This document shows positions 37,401-43,614 of a DNA stretch of 64,000 nt, piece after piece. The stretch covers positions 62,001 to 126,000 of the forward strand of contig NZ_FRBF01000002.1 of assembly GCF_900142545.1 (NCBI RefSeq). The letters run 5' to 3'. The notes beneath the pieces were generated by a model. That model was not told the origin of the DNA. It saw only the letters and a program-made list of their open reading frames with translations, and did not search any database. How positions within the stretch are numbered: the first letter of the stretch is position 1; the number at the start of each line of letters is the position of its first letter. This DNA comes from Fibrobacter sp. UWT2 (GTDB lineage: Bacteria; Fibrobacterota; Fibrobacteria; Fibrobacterales; Fibrobacteraceae). Both the position numbers and the translations under genes were made by a program.

Positions 37401-39504
37401 GGCGGCCAAGGATTCAATTGTCAATCTGTCTTGGGTCTATACGACGGGTTATTTGATCAGGGATATTGATGTCAAGGATGCTTCCGAAAACAAGATTGTT
37501 GTCAATGGCGGCTGGTATTCGGGTGCCAAGGCAAGCTTTACAATGCCTGAAAGTCCTGTCATTGTTACCCCGACCTTTACGAATAACTTGACTGCCGAAG
37601 GCGATAATGGCCTCTACATCAATATGCCGAAGACCGGAATGGTCAATGCGACTATCCCGAATAAGGTGACTTCGTTCAAGGTGTATGATGACGGCGGTGC
37701 ATCGGGTCTTTACAGCAATGGTTGTAATGGGACGCTTGTGCTTAATGCTCCAGAAGGCTACATGTTGCAGCTAAGTGGAAGTGTTACTGTCGAAAATCCG
37801 GGTTCTTCGGGTACAATCTATGATTACTTGATTGTCTATGACGGCGCCGATAATTCCGCGACCAAGTTGGTTGACAAGAAAACGGGGTCGGCGACAATCT
37901 CAGCTGTTCGTAGCTCGGGCCGTAATTTGACCTTGTTCTTCCATTCTGACGGAAGTAACGTGAGAGATGGCCTCGACTTGACGGTGACACTTGTTCCTGT
38001 GGATTATACGGTCACGGTGGCGACTGTTACGGGTGGGTCCATGACGAGTGACAAGGAATCTGCGGTTATGGATGGCGTGGTGACATTGACGGCGGTGCCG
38101 AAAGATGGCTACCTGATTGACGGTGTTGAAGTCAAGGATGCCAATAATAATGTTGTCGCCTTGAATAATGACATTTATTGGTATTGCGGTACTAATAAGG
38201 TCTCTTTCAAAATGCCAAGTGCATCTGTTACGGTCACCCCGAAATTTTCTCCGATTAACGCGCTGTACGTGAATATGCCGAAGAAAAGTGGAGTGGGTTG
38301 TGATGTTCATATTCCAGAAAATGTAACCTCCTTTAAAATTTACGATGATGGTGGTGAAGCTGGTAACTACAGTAACAACGTCAATGGCGAACTTTGGGTG
38401 GTGTTTGATGAAAAGTCTGGTAATGCAGGTCTAAAATTATCAGGGACAGTCTCAGCACCGAAGGATGGAGCTCACTTGTATGCTACCGCTGTGACTGATG
38501 ACGCTATGGAATTGTTCTACACCAATAATGGTTCCTCAGATGGTCTTGCCGAGGATATTGGTACGTTTATTAATTCCTCGTCATTAATAATTGAATTCCG
38601 TACAGGCAATGTTGGTAGCGGTGCCGGTCTTGATTTGAAAGTTGATGTTGTCAAATCTCCGGGTGCCGGCGTAAAAGTTGTTTATGACGACGCTCATGTG
38701 ATTGGTGATGGAAAACTCAGTAGATGGGCTTCGATAACGGATGGCGACAAGACATCGGAACTCAATATCCCCGAAGATGTTGCGGTTGACACAATCACGC
38801 TCTCTCGCAATTTTAAAACGAATAACGTGTATAATACAATTCTTTTCCCGTTTGATGTAAAGGCAGATAGTCTTGACGGAGTTGTAAAGGTGCTTCGTTT
38901 CAACGGCTTCAAGCAGAAAGAAGATGAATCTTGGGTTGTTCGCATGAAACGAGTCTGGACGAAGGATTCTATTGGTCGCGATATTGATGTCAATGCTAAT
39001 ACGCCCTACTTGGTCGTGATGGATGATCCCAAAATGGTTGTCCGTGGTGGCGTGACACTGAGAAAGACTGTTGAACCCATCGCGATGGCCGAAGACTGTA
39101 ACTGGAAATTCATTGGAACGCTTTCTTATCAGGAATGGCCCGAAGGAAATCCTCTTGTCTATGGATTTAGTAACAATCAGTTTGTGAAGGCTGGTACGAA
39201 TGTGAGGGTTGGCGCATTGCGTGCATACTTGCTGAAGCCCAAGCCGAAGCTGGCTAGCGAAAGACCGAGCCTGAATGGCTCTGCGCACGCCTACGAGTAC
39301 ATTGCCCCGGTGTATATTCCTGACGAATTCGATATCGTTGAAGACGATGACGAAAATGGCGAGAATACCACCGTTATCGGGCGCTACAACACGCGTACAG
39401 GCGAATTCAGGATGCTGCCCAGCTATGACATCAAGGGTCGCAAGCTGAACGGCAAGCCCAACGTACACAAAGCTTATTATGGTAAAAAAATTATAAGGAA
39501 ATAG
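31411..39504 (+). CDS. giant secreted protein of 11 CUB-like domains alternating with InlB-B-like repeats
   Basis: 2697 aa with signal peptide (MKKNFHVFFVFALLALLAAP). I count 11 CUB-like domains, each opening with (F/I/L)K(V/I/L)YD(D/N/E)GG and containing DTLVLxAPxGYxLQLSG, DSLLVYNG and MTLVFHSG. They alternate with about 80-100-residue β modules (SGGSVTSDAP...SYSYNSGYMV...ASFKMPLSAVTVT) like divergent InlB B-repeats. Residues about 561-1546 are five near-identical units of 211-215 aa. The C-terminal part (about 2430-2697) is different and ends MLPSYDIKGRKLNGKPN...YYGKKIIRK, resembling a type IX secretion sorting domain. It is probably a surface adhesin or carbohydrate-binding scaffold. Two peptide genes follow within 200 bases, co-directional. 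Confidence 0.88.
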   Translation: MKKNFHVFFVFALLALLAAPSAAYTYKNIYLSSNGETVVLPCDGTADISASDIVRNFVIYDDGGASGNYSNNCRGVALITAPKGYGIKAWGWMKAESADSLHIKDDRYNTYMIAKFNGTGVNSQRDFGPYYSTCDGMNISFITDGSVVGPGFELHVEFVPLRTVSANSDQIWLYSPYKWGYYITETWGLTGSGVDATYSEGMTASFSFNPNYNEERVWGVKLRKKDGSGIVGYRKNERNGRYEFVMPSSDVGVVTKLDWDSAGYNMFNDEKSLFLYGTRKIKLYDEGGPEDDYASSFDGWLKLSTPEGFYFQVTGTVETEPSSYGGYDYLEIYDGEVSKGTSATPKCKVYTQGNKAGKVNVPSNCVSTAEYMTIHFRTDGSITAPGLDLTVSSLYRTYSVNVKQTSNGSISSDAYSSQKGSKVTLTVKPNSGYVLKGVEVVNKTTGFSYTYGSYQSNTVTFSMPASDVDVTPTFVKDTYSITKKSATGGSVTGPISAKVGSTVAMTTSTTNGYLYSGASVKVDGSSVSVFGEKGFLDGKFSFTMPIGDVTVTPSFTNDWSAEGGLFINMTKAKNVTAEIPSGVKSFKVYDDGGKYGDYGRSNRDTLVLYVPTGHVLQLSGSMNINSSSDSLLVYNGSRANAYSLLGTYKGSIENVLSTSNYMTLVFHSGTSYYKGLDLTVKVLSVVNQITYKNNNSGGSVTSDAPTTARNGYTVNYSYSYNSGYMVSDIKAVDADGKNVTVTGGWYNNNKASFKMPLSAVTVTSSYTNNWSAEGDLYINMPKASKVTATIPSGVKSFKVYDDGGKSESYSGSNRDTLVLNAPAGYVLQLSGTKKTASSNDSLLVYNGSGANANSLLETYKSYNEQTISNVVSTGSAMTLVFHTGYSRDYGLNLTVKVIPIVHQITYTNRNSGGSVTSDAPKTGTRDAFVNFSYSYNSGYLVKEIKAVTADGDSVAVTGGWYNEKNASFKMPLAAVTVTSTYTDDLTDEGGLYINMRKSSRFTATIPEGVKSFKVYDDGGNSGNYSGYNRDTLVLKAPDGYVLRLSGSKKTNSSSDSLLVYNGSGANANSLLKTYKSSYEQTISNDLSSGNYMTLVFHSGYSNYYGLDLTVKVISAVNQITYTNKNSGGSVTSDAPKSGKKDSIVSFSYSYNSGYMVKEIKAVSADGDSVIVTGGWYNDKKASFKMPLSAVTVTSSYTDDLSAEGGLYVNMRKTSKFTATIPEGVNSFKVYDDGGNSGNYSGSNRDTLVLKAPDGYVLRLSGNKKTASSYDSLLVYNGSGANANSLLKTYKSSYEQTIGNDLSSGSYMTLVFHSGSSRDYGLNLTVQVISAVNQITYTNKNSGGSVTSGAPTTGKDGSTVNYTYSYDSGYMVSDITAVDADGKNVTVTGGWYNNKRAFFKMPLSAVTITSSYTDIWSADGGLYINMLKASKVVATIPKGVESFKVYDDGGISGNYSGNNRDTLVLKAPDGYVLQLTGTKKTASSYDSLLVYNGSGTNANSLLKTYKSSYEQTISNVLSSGNYMTLVFHSGSSRDYGLDLKVTLILVDYAIQVNSATNGKVSASKTTELHFGDTVSLTASANTGYMLKDVVAKDSAGNAVKVTQYSFDVSELIMPAKNLVVTPTFTNNFTAAGGLHLDMRRNANVKANIPSGVKSLKVYDNGGKDGVYEASSNDTLTLTAPEGYRIKLTGNVKTEKGWDYFYVFDGENASANNLLTIAGPATYNSHDKDTSLTAIYSTGNHMTLCFKADGIYQFEGLDLTVTLEKINYTITRNSVTGGTVNGKDADTLGAVVYLTGSPTGSYHLSNVTVVDEGGNIIKSPIYLFDRSKFTMPASNVTVTPTWTDNLTAEGGLHLDLLKNEKINEDIPAGVKSFNLYDNGGAGGNYASNSRDTLTLNAPTGFYLVVTGSVTLEKGCDSLYIFDGVNTSAAQLFGSTSASTGSKTDIGTITSSGRSLTFRFKSDVSKEYSGLNLKVSVEPITYVIAIADAANGRVSSSVKKAAKDSIVNLSWVYTTGYLIRDIDVKDASENKIVVNGGWYSGAKASFTMPESPVIVTPTFTNNLTAEGDNGLYINMPKTGMVNATIPNKVTSFKVYDDGGASGLYSNGCNGTLVLNAPEGYMLQLSGSVTVENPGSSGTIYDYLIVYDGADNSATKLVDKKTGSATISAVRSSGRNLTLFFHSDGSNVRDGLDLTVTLVPVDYTVTVATVTGGSMTSDKESAVMDGVVTLTAVPKDGYLIDGVEVKDANNNVVALNNDIYWYCGTNKVSFKMPSASVTVTPKFSPINALYVNMPKKSGVGCDVHIPENVTSFKIYDDGGEAGNYSNNVNGELWVVFDEKSGNAGLKLSGTVSAPKDGAHLYATAVTDDAMELFYTNNGSSDGLAEDIGTFINSSSLIIEFRTGNVGSGAGLDLKVDVVKSPGAGVKVVYDDAHVIGDGKLSRWASITDGDKTSELNIPEDVAVDTITLSRNFKTNNVYNTILFPFDVKADSLDGVVKVLRFNGFKQKEDESWVVRMKRVWTKDSIGRDIDVNANTPYLVVMDDPKMVVRGGVTLRKTVEPIAMAEDCNWKFIGTLSYQEWPEGNPLVYGFSNNQFVKAGTNVRVGALRAYLLKPKPKLASERPSLNGSAHAYEYIAPVYIPDEFDIVEDDDENGENTTVIGRYNTRTGEFRMLPSYDIKGRKLNGKPNVHKAYYGKKIIRK
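33091..36040 (+). repeat. five tandem DNA repeats of 633-645 bp inside the CUB gene
   Basis: Unit starts at 33091, 33724, 34369, 35014 and 35659 (periods 633, 645, 645, 645), the last unit incomplete. Long stretches are identical at DNA level, for example the TATAACGGATCAGGG region. This indicates recent duplication or gene conversion and a site prone to recombination and assembly collapse. Confidence 0.9.
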
Positions 39505-39514
39505 GAAAAATCAA

Positions 39515-39685
39515 ATGAATATTCTAAAAGAAAAACTTTCTGATGTTGCCTCCAAAAAGAGCTATACGGCTCCTACGATGGAGGTGGTTGTAATGGATCA
39601 TCATATGGATTTGCTCAACGGTAGTCCTAATGAACCGTCATCTGGGGAAGACGCCCCGACGGCCATGAGCGTTGAAGAAGAATAA
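39515..39685 (+). CDS. YxAP-family small peptide 2 (56 aa)
   Basis: A 56-codon frame starting 10 bases after the giant gene's stop, with GGA 9 bases before ATG. An N-terminal extension MNILKEKLSDVAS precedes the motif KKSYTAPTMEVVVMDHHMDL, LL at 33-34 and an acidic Ser/Pro-rich tail ending VEEE. It aligns without gaps to peptides 1 and 3. No signal peptide or cysteine. It is probably co-transcribed with the giant CUB gene and peptide 3. Confidence 0.75.
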   Translation: MNILKEKLSDVASKKSYTAPTMEVVVMDHHMDLLNGSPNEPSSGEDAPTAMSVEEE

Positions 39686-39695
39686 AGGATTGATT

Positions 39696-39830
39696 ATGAA
39701 CCAGAAAAAAGAATACGTTGCTCCGGAAATGGATGTGCTTGAATACATGGTTGAAGTGTCTCTTTTGGTAGATAGTCCCAAATCCGATAATGCTGATGCT
39801 GATTCTGCTGATAATATCGAATTCGACTAA
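39696..39830 (+). CDS. YxAP-family small peptide 3 (44 aa)
   Basis: A 44-codon frame 10 bases after peptide 2, with AAAGGA before ATG. It begins MNQKKEYVAPEMDVLEYMVE, has LL at 23-24 and ends DNIEFD, very like peptide 1 (NTEFD). The tail between is strongly acidic. It is last gene of the CUB gene-peptide 2-peptide 3 unit, closed by the terminator at 39856-39886. Confidence 0.75.
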   Translation: MNQKKEYVAPEMDVLEYMVEVSLLVDSPKSDNADADSADNIEFD

Positions 39831-39855
39831 TCCATTCCATAAGTCAGTATAAAAA

Positions 39856-39886
39856 GAAAGGAACTCTTGAAGAGTTCCTTTCTTTG
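39856..39886. terminator. terminator shared by peptide 3 and tmRNA
   Basis: GAAAGGAACTCT-tga-AGAGTTCCTTTC, a 12-base perfect stem with T-rich sequence on both strands. It lies between the converging peptide unit and ssrA. Confidence 0.85.
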
Positions 39887-39889
39887 TTC

Positions 39890-40246
39890 TGGAGGTGAGG
39901 GGAGTCGAACCCCTGTCCAAAATCACGTCCATGCACGTTCCTACAAGCTTTCCCTTCGTATTTAAGGTCTCGTCTGATCTACGCCCAAGAAGGTCGGCGC
40001 GGACTTTGACCAGCCTAGTGAATCTCGGACTCTAGCCCCAGGCATGCAAGAATCCTATCCCATATTGCGTCCGGACGTACATCCCGATGGGAGCGGAATG
40101 AGGCCCGGCGTTGCCGTTAATTAGGCAGCGAGTGCGTAGTTTTCGTCAGCACTTATTTTTTTTCAGACTTTTTTACGAGTGCCCTCGTCTGAGACCTCGG
40201 CTTGCAACTAACACTTCGGTAACCCTGTCGAAACCAGAGCACCCCC
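39890..40246 (-). ncRNA. ssrA: tmRNA
   Basis: Transfer-messenger RNA of about 357 nt, which rescues stalled ribosomes and tags their products. The 5' end GGGGGTGCTCTGGTTTCGAC pairs its first seven bases with the 3' CACCTCC (one G-T pair). The T-arm GGACAGGGGTTCGACTCCCC is present. The tag frame (40150-40121 on the minus strand) reads ADENYALAA then TAA. The CCA tail is not encoded (A then GAAC), so it must be added. The discriminator is A at 39890. The gene is single-piece, not permuted. Confidence 0.97.
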
Positions 40247-40412
40247 GTGTGCTTCGCACCGGGGGTGCTCTGGTTGAGACCTGTCGATTAAACGCGACTA
40301 TAGGGAGCGTTTAAGCCCTTAAGCTCACGAAGTGAGCGCAAGGCCCCGAAGGGGTGAGAATAAAGCGAATAGCTTTATTCGAGGCAAACCAAAGCACATT
40401 CGGTGCTGTTTG
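40232..40412 (-). promoter_or_regulatory. array of six hairpins upstream of tmRNA
   Basis: Consecutive inverted repeats: 40232-40275 (perfect 15-base arms, AACCAGAGCACCCCC), 40288-40314 (TTAAACGC/GCGTTTAA), 40323-40337 (GCTCAC-gaa-GTGAGC), 40344-40354 (CCCC-gaa-GGGG), 40358-40380 (GAATAAAGC/GCTTTATTC, 9 bases perfect) and 40393-40407 (AGCAC-attcg-GTGCT, flanked by CAAAC/GTTTG). The first pairs with the mature tmRNA 5' strand. If the promoter at 40457-40429 is right, all lie in the tmRNA precursor leader of about 176 nt. Confidence 0.6.
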
Positions 40413-40428
40413 TTTACAAATATACAAA

Positions 40429-40457
40429 TATATCGCTCTTTTTCAAAGATTTGTCAA
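40429..40457 (-). promoter_or_regulatory. promoter of tmRNA
   Basis: On the minus strand TTGACA (40457-40452), 17-base spacer, GATATA (40434-40429). It is identical in form to the cyclophilin promoter. The predicted start, near 40422, is about 176 bases before the mature tmRNA 5' end. Confidence 0.6.
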
Positions 40458-40497
40458 AAATTATGCTCGCATCCCTCTTAGAAATTGTGAACTTTTT

Positions 40498-40526
40498 TTG
40501 ACAGAGCCTAGGCGTATTTCTATCTT
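40498..40526 (+). promoter_or_regulatory. promoter of the FISUMP lipoprotein operon
   Basis: TTGACA (40498-40503), 17-base spacer, TATCTT (40521-40526), giving a leader of about 20 bases before ATG 40552. It sets the start, against a longer in-frame ORF reaching back to 40354. Together with the hairpin array and the tmRNA promoter it fills the 305-base gap 40247-40551, which has no other gene. Confidence 0.65.
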
Positions 40527-40551
40527 TTGTTTACAAACGAACGAGGGTAAC

Positions 40552-43500
40552 ATGAGAGTTTTTCAAAAGGCCAAGAGTCTTTTTGCGTTTGCGTGTATGG
40601 GCATTTTGATTTGTGCCTGTGGCGATTCTGGCAGTTCCAGTACGACAGACGATCCCGAAAAGAGCGAAGACCCTGCAAAGGAAATTGAAGTAGACAACAA
40701 GGTTTCTGGTTCTACGGTCATTAGGGACAGAATCTACAATTCCAGCATCGGTTCGTACATGAACACGGTCCAGTTCGGGATTTATATCTGGCTGGAAGAC
40801 AATTCCACCGAAAGCGGCTATTCGGGCAGCTCCATGTGTTATGACGACGATCCCGAAAATTGCTATACCTATGGCCGCCTGTACAGTCCTGGTGCTTTCA
40901 AGTGTCCCAGCGGATTCTCTGTTCCGAGCCAAGATGACTGGTCGGGAACCATGCGCTACCTTGCCAAATATAGCGAATTGGATACCATTTTCGGCTTTTC
41001 GAAGGGTGGCTATTGTTTTGAAGCTTTTGGTGAACTTGCCTGTTCCGATAAAGACAAGGCGGGTTACTATTTAGCGGGCGATAGCCTGGTGGCAGTTGTC
41101 AAGGGCCGTTCCGTTTCGTTCAAGTCGACAAGCGAGGGCGGCTTTTACCAGGTCCGTTGCGTGAAGTATTCCTATATCGTTCCGACGGTAGATGACCTTC
41201 CGGCTTGCGATTCCATTAGTCAGAGAACGTTGAACCGTTTCTACGTCATGAGCAAGAAGTCGGATTACCGCTGCATCGGTACGCGCTGGGTGGACGACTT
41301 TACGAACACTTGCAGCCATGTAGAAGACGGCATGTACGGTGTCTACCACGATTCCATGTACATCTGCAAGTATAACGAATGGGCTCTTGCCGACATTTCG
41401 GATTCCAAGGACAAGTGTACTGGCGCAAATGACCATACCACTTACTTGTTCAATGGCGTTTACTATGCTTGCGAAGACAGCTCTTGGCGCGAACTGACGT
41501 CGACTGAGAAGAAACTGGGCTATTGCAAGCCCGAACTTTATGGGACTATTGATTCGACCCTTTACATGAAGGAAGATGCGTATTTTGGGTATGATTCGCT
41601 TTATAACTATTTCACTTGCGATTCTGCCGGCTGGCGTGAATCGGTTCTGAGCGACGTTGCCGGCGAATGCGATAGCTCCAGGATGTATGACGAATTTAGG
41701 TTCAAGGAAAAATCCTATGTCTGCCGCGGCGATGACTGGGAAACCTTCTCCAGTTTGGAACGGGATATCGGTATTTGCTCGCCCAAGAAGCAGGGCGTAA
41801 TCGATTCCTCTGACGGATATGGATACGTTTGCGACAGCGCCAGCTGGCGTTATGCGACAAAGGACGATTACCTGGGTGGCGATTGTACGCCCAAGCGCAA
41901 TGGTGAAATCCGTGCGTATGGTTCGGACAAGTACATTTGCCGTGATTCTGTGTGGAACAAGCTTTCGGCTCTCGAAGCTGAACTTGGACTCTGCGATGCC
42001 AAGAAGAGGGGAGTCCTTGACACGACCAAGTCGAAATCCATCTATTACTGCGATACTACCGGTTGGCGCAGCGCGAATGTGGCCGATATTGGTGGCGAAT
42101 GTAACGCATCCAATAAGTACAAGATGGTGAAGTTGAATGGCTACACCTACTATTGCTATGAAGGTTCTTGGGAATCGACGAGCAGTCTCGAAGACAAGAT
42201 TGGCGTCTGCTGGGACAAGAACAAGGGTAAGATTGATTCTGTTACGGTTAAGGGCAAGCATTATTACTGCGATGCCAACGGCTGGCGTGAACTGGATACT
42301 TATGAGGTCAAGTTCGGCATTTGTACCGCTGCCTTGGAAGGAACGACTAAGTCCATCGATGGTGCTGCCTATACTTGTAAGAACGGAAAATGGACTTATG
42401 TGAAGGCTGCCGAATACCTTGGTGAATGCGATTCCCTTGCCTGGGGTAAGGTCAAGACTTACGATGAAACGGAATATGTTTGCAAGTTCACGTCATGGGT
42501 GACGCTGACGGACTTTGACAAGAAAAACGGCGTGTGCAGTGGAAAGGCGCTTGGCACGACGGTAGTTGTCGATGGAGTCAACTATATCTGTACATCGAGC
42601 GGCTGGTCTAAAACCACGAACCCGATTGAGTCTCTCGGGGATTGCGCCTACAAGGATTCGACGGTCTACAAGACCGATGCAAACGGTATCTACTACGCTT
42701 GCCATAACTACACGTGGACAAAGGTTTCTTCGATAGAAACGGTCTTTGGAAACTGCAACTATAAAAACCAAGGAAAAGAGGTCTTATTCAATGGCGTTGG
42801 ATATGTCTGCGATTCCGTTGCTCTGGGGAAGGGCTGGCAAAAGATGACTGCAATTGATTCCCTTAGGGGTTACTGCAGCAATAAAAAGCTGGGTGACACG
42901 ATTACCTATAAGAGTAATCGTTATCTCTGCAAGACCACCTCTGTTGGGAACCGCTGGACTATGGTGGGGTATCGTGAATATATGGGCGAATGTACGGTTG
43001 CCCGTGAAGGTCACAAGATGTTTAACGGACTCAATTACGACATTTGTTCCGATGAAAAATGGGTGGCTGTCTTTACGGAATCCTTGACCGATAAGGATGG
43101 AAATAAGTATAGAATCCAAAAAATTAACGGCGTGACCTGGATGGTTGATAACTTGAGCGTTGCAACGGATTCCTCGAATTGCGTTAACGGAACAACGACT
43201 TGTGATAATAGAGGTCGTTTGTACGGCTTCAGCGCTGCAAAGACCGCTTGTCCCACTGGCTGGACATTGCCGGATACCGCAGCGTGGGGATCCATGATCC
43301 GCTACGTGAATGCCTTGGATACTGCCTATAAGAGAAAGGTGGGTGGAAACATTTTCTGGCAACCGTCCGAAGATATTTATGGCCTCGCTCTTTCTTATAC
43401 TGGTTATGAGTATTTCTTCTTGCAGAATGGTCAGGATCCGATAACGAAGCAGGGTGGTAATACCGATAAAGATTCCGCCGCCGTGTATTGGAGCTCGGAT

Positions 43501-43611
43501 GGTTCCTATCAAGATTGGGGAAAAATTTCGTTTATTACGGGTGGGGGCACCGGACAAGGTCAAGATGCCAGGATGACCAAAACGGCTGTGCGCTGCATTA
43601 AGGAGGACTAG
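40552..43611 (+). CDS. FISUMP lipoprotein with 17 Cys/Trp repeats
   Basis: 1019 aa from ATG 40552 (GAGGG upstream). Lipoprotein signal with lipobox ICAC (Cys about 23) and a short Ser/Asp linker. A divergent FISUMP-like domain (about 45-210; CPSGFSVPSQDDW, VRCVKYS) is followed by 17 repeats of about 35-45 residues with the pattern GxC-x(10-20)-(Y/V)-x-C-x(3-6)-W. A typical FISUMP domain closes the protein (YRIQKINGVTWMVDNLS, GWTLPDTAAWGSM, AVRCIKED). The paired cysteines of each repeat probably form a disulfide. Likely an outer-surface protein; function unknown. It is first gene of a two-gene operon. Confidence 0.9.
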   Translation: MRVFQKAKSLFAFACMGILICACGDSGSSSTTDDPEKSEDPAKEIEVDNKVSGSTVIRDRIYNSSIGSYMNTVQFGIYIWLEDNSTESGYSGSSMCYDDDPENCYTYGRLYSPGAFKCPSGFSVPSQDDWSGTMRYLAKYSELDTIFGFSKGGYCFEAFGELACSDKDKAGYYLAGDSLVAVVKGRSVSFKSTSEGGFYQVRCVKYSYIVPTVDDLPACDSISQRTLNRFYVMSKKSDYRCIGTRWVDDFTNTCSHVEDGMYGVYHDSMYICKYNEWALADISDSKDKCTGANDHTTYLFNGVYYACEDSSWRELTSTEKKLGYCKPELYGTIDSTLYMKEDAYFGYDSLYNYFTCDSAGWRESVLSDVAGECDSSRMYDEFRFKEKSYVCRGDDWETFSSLERDIGICSPKKQGVIDSSDGYGYVCDSASWRYATKDDYLGGDCTPKRNGEIRAYGSDKYICRDSVWNKLSALEAELGLCDAKKRGVLDTTKSKSIYYCDTTGWRSANVADIGGECNASNKYKMVKLNGYTYYCYEGSWESTSSLEDKIGVCWDKNKGKIDSVTVKGKHYYCDANGWRELDTYEVKFGICTAALEGTTKSIDGAAYTCKNGKWTYVKAAEYLGECDSLAWGKVKTYDETEYVCKFTSWVTLTDFDKKNGVCSGKALGTTVVVDGVNYICTSSGWSKTTNPIESLGDCAYKDSTVYKTDANGIYYACHNYTWTKVSSIETVFGNCNYKNQGKEVLFNGVGYVCDSVALGKGWQKMTAIDSLRGYCSNKKLGDTITYKSNRYLCKTTSVGNRWTMVGYREYMGECTVAREGHKMFNGLNYDICSDEKWVAVFTESLTDKDGNKYRIQKINGVTWMVDNLSVATDSSNCVNGTTTCDNRGRLYGFSAAKTACPTGWTLPDTAAWGSMIRYVNALDTAYKRKVGGNIFWQPSEDIYGLALSYTGYEYFFLQNGQDPITKQGGNTDKDSAAVYWSSDGSYQDWGKISFITGGGTGQGQDARMTKTAVRCIKED

Positions 43612-43614
43612 GAT

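Noticed and set aside
39890-39925. A separate tRNA gene suggested by the TTCGACTCC arm
   Set aside because: The T-arm and acceptor belong to tmRNA; the matching 5' acceptor strand and tag frame are found about 350 bases upstream.
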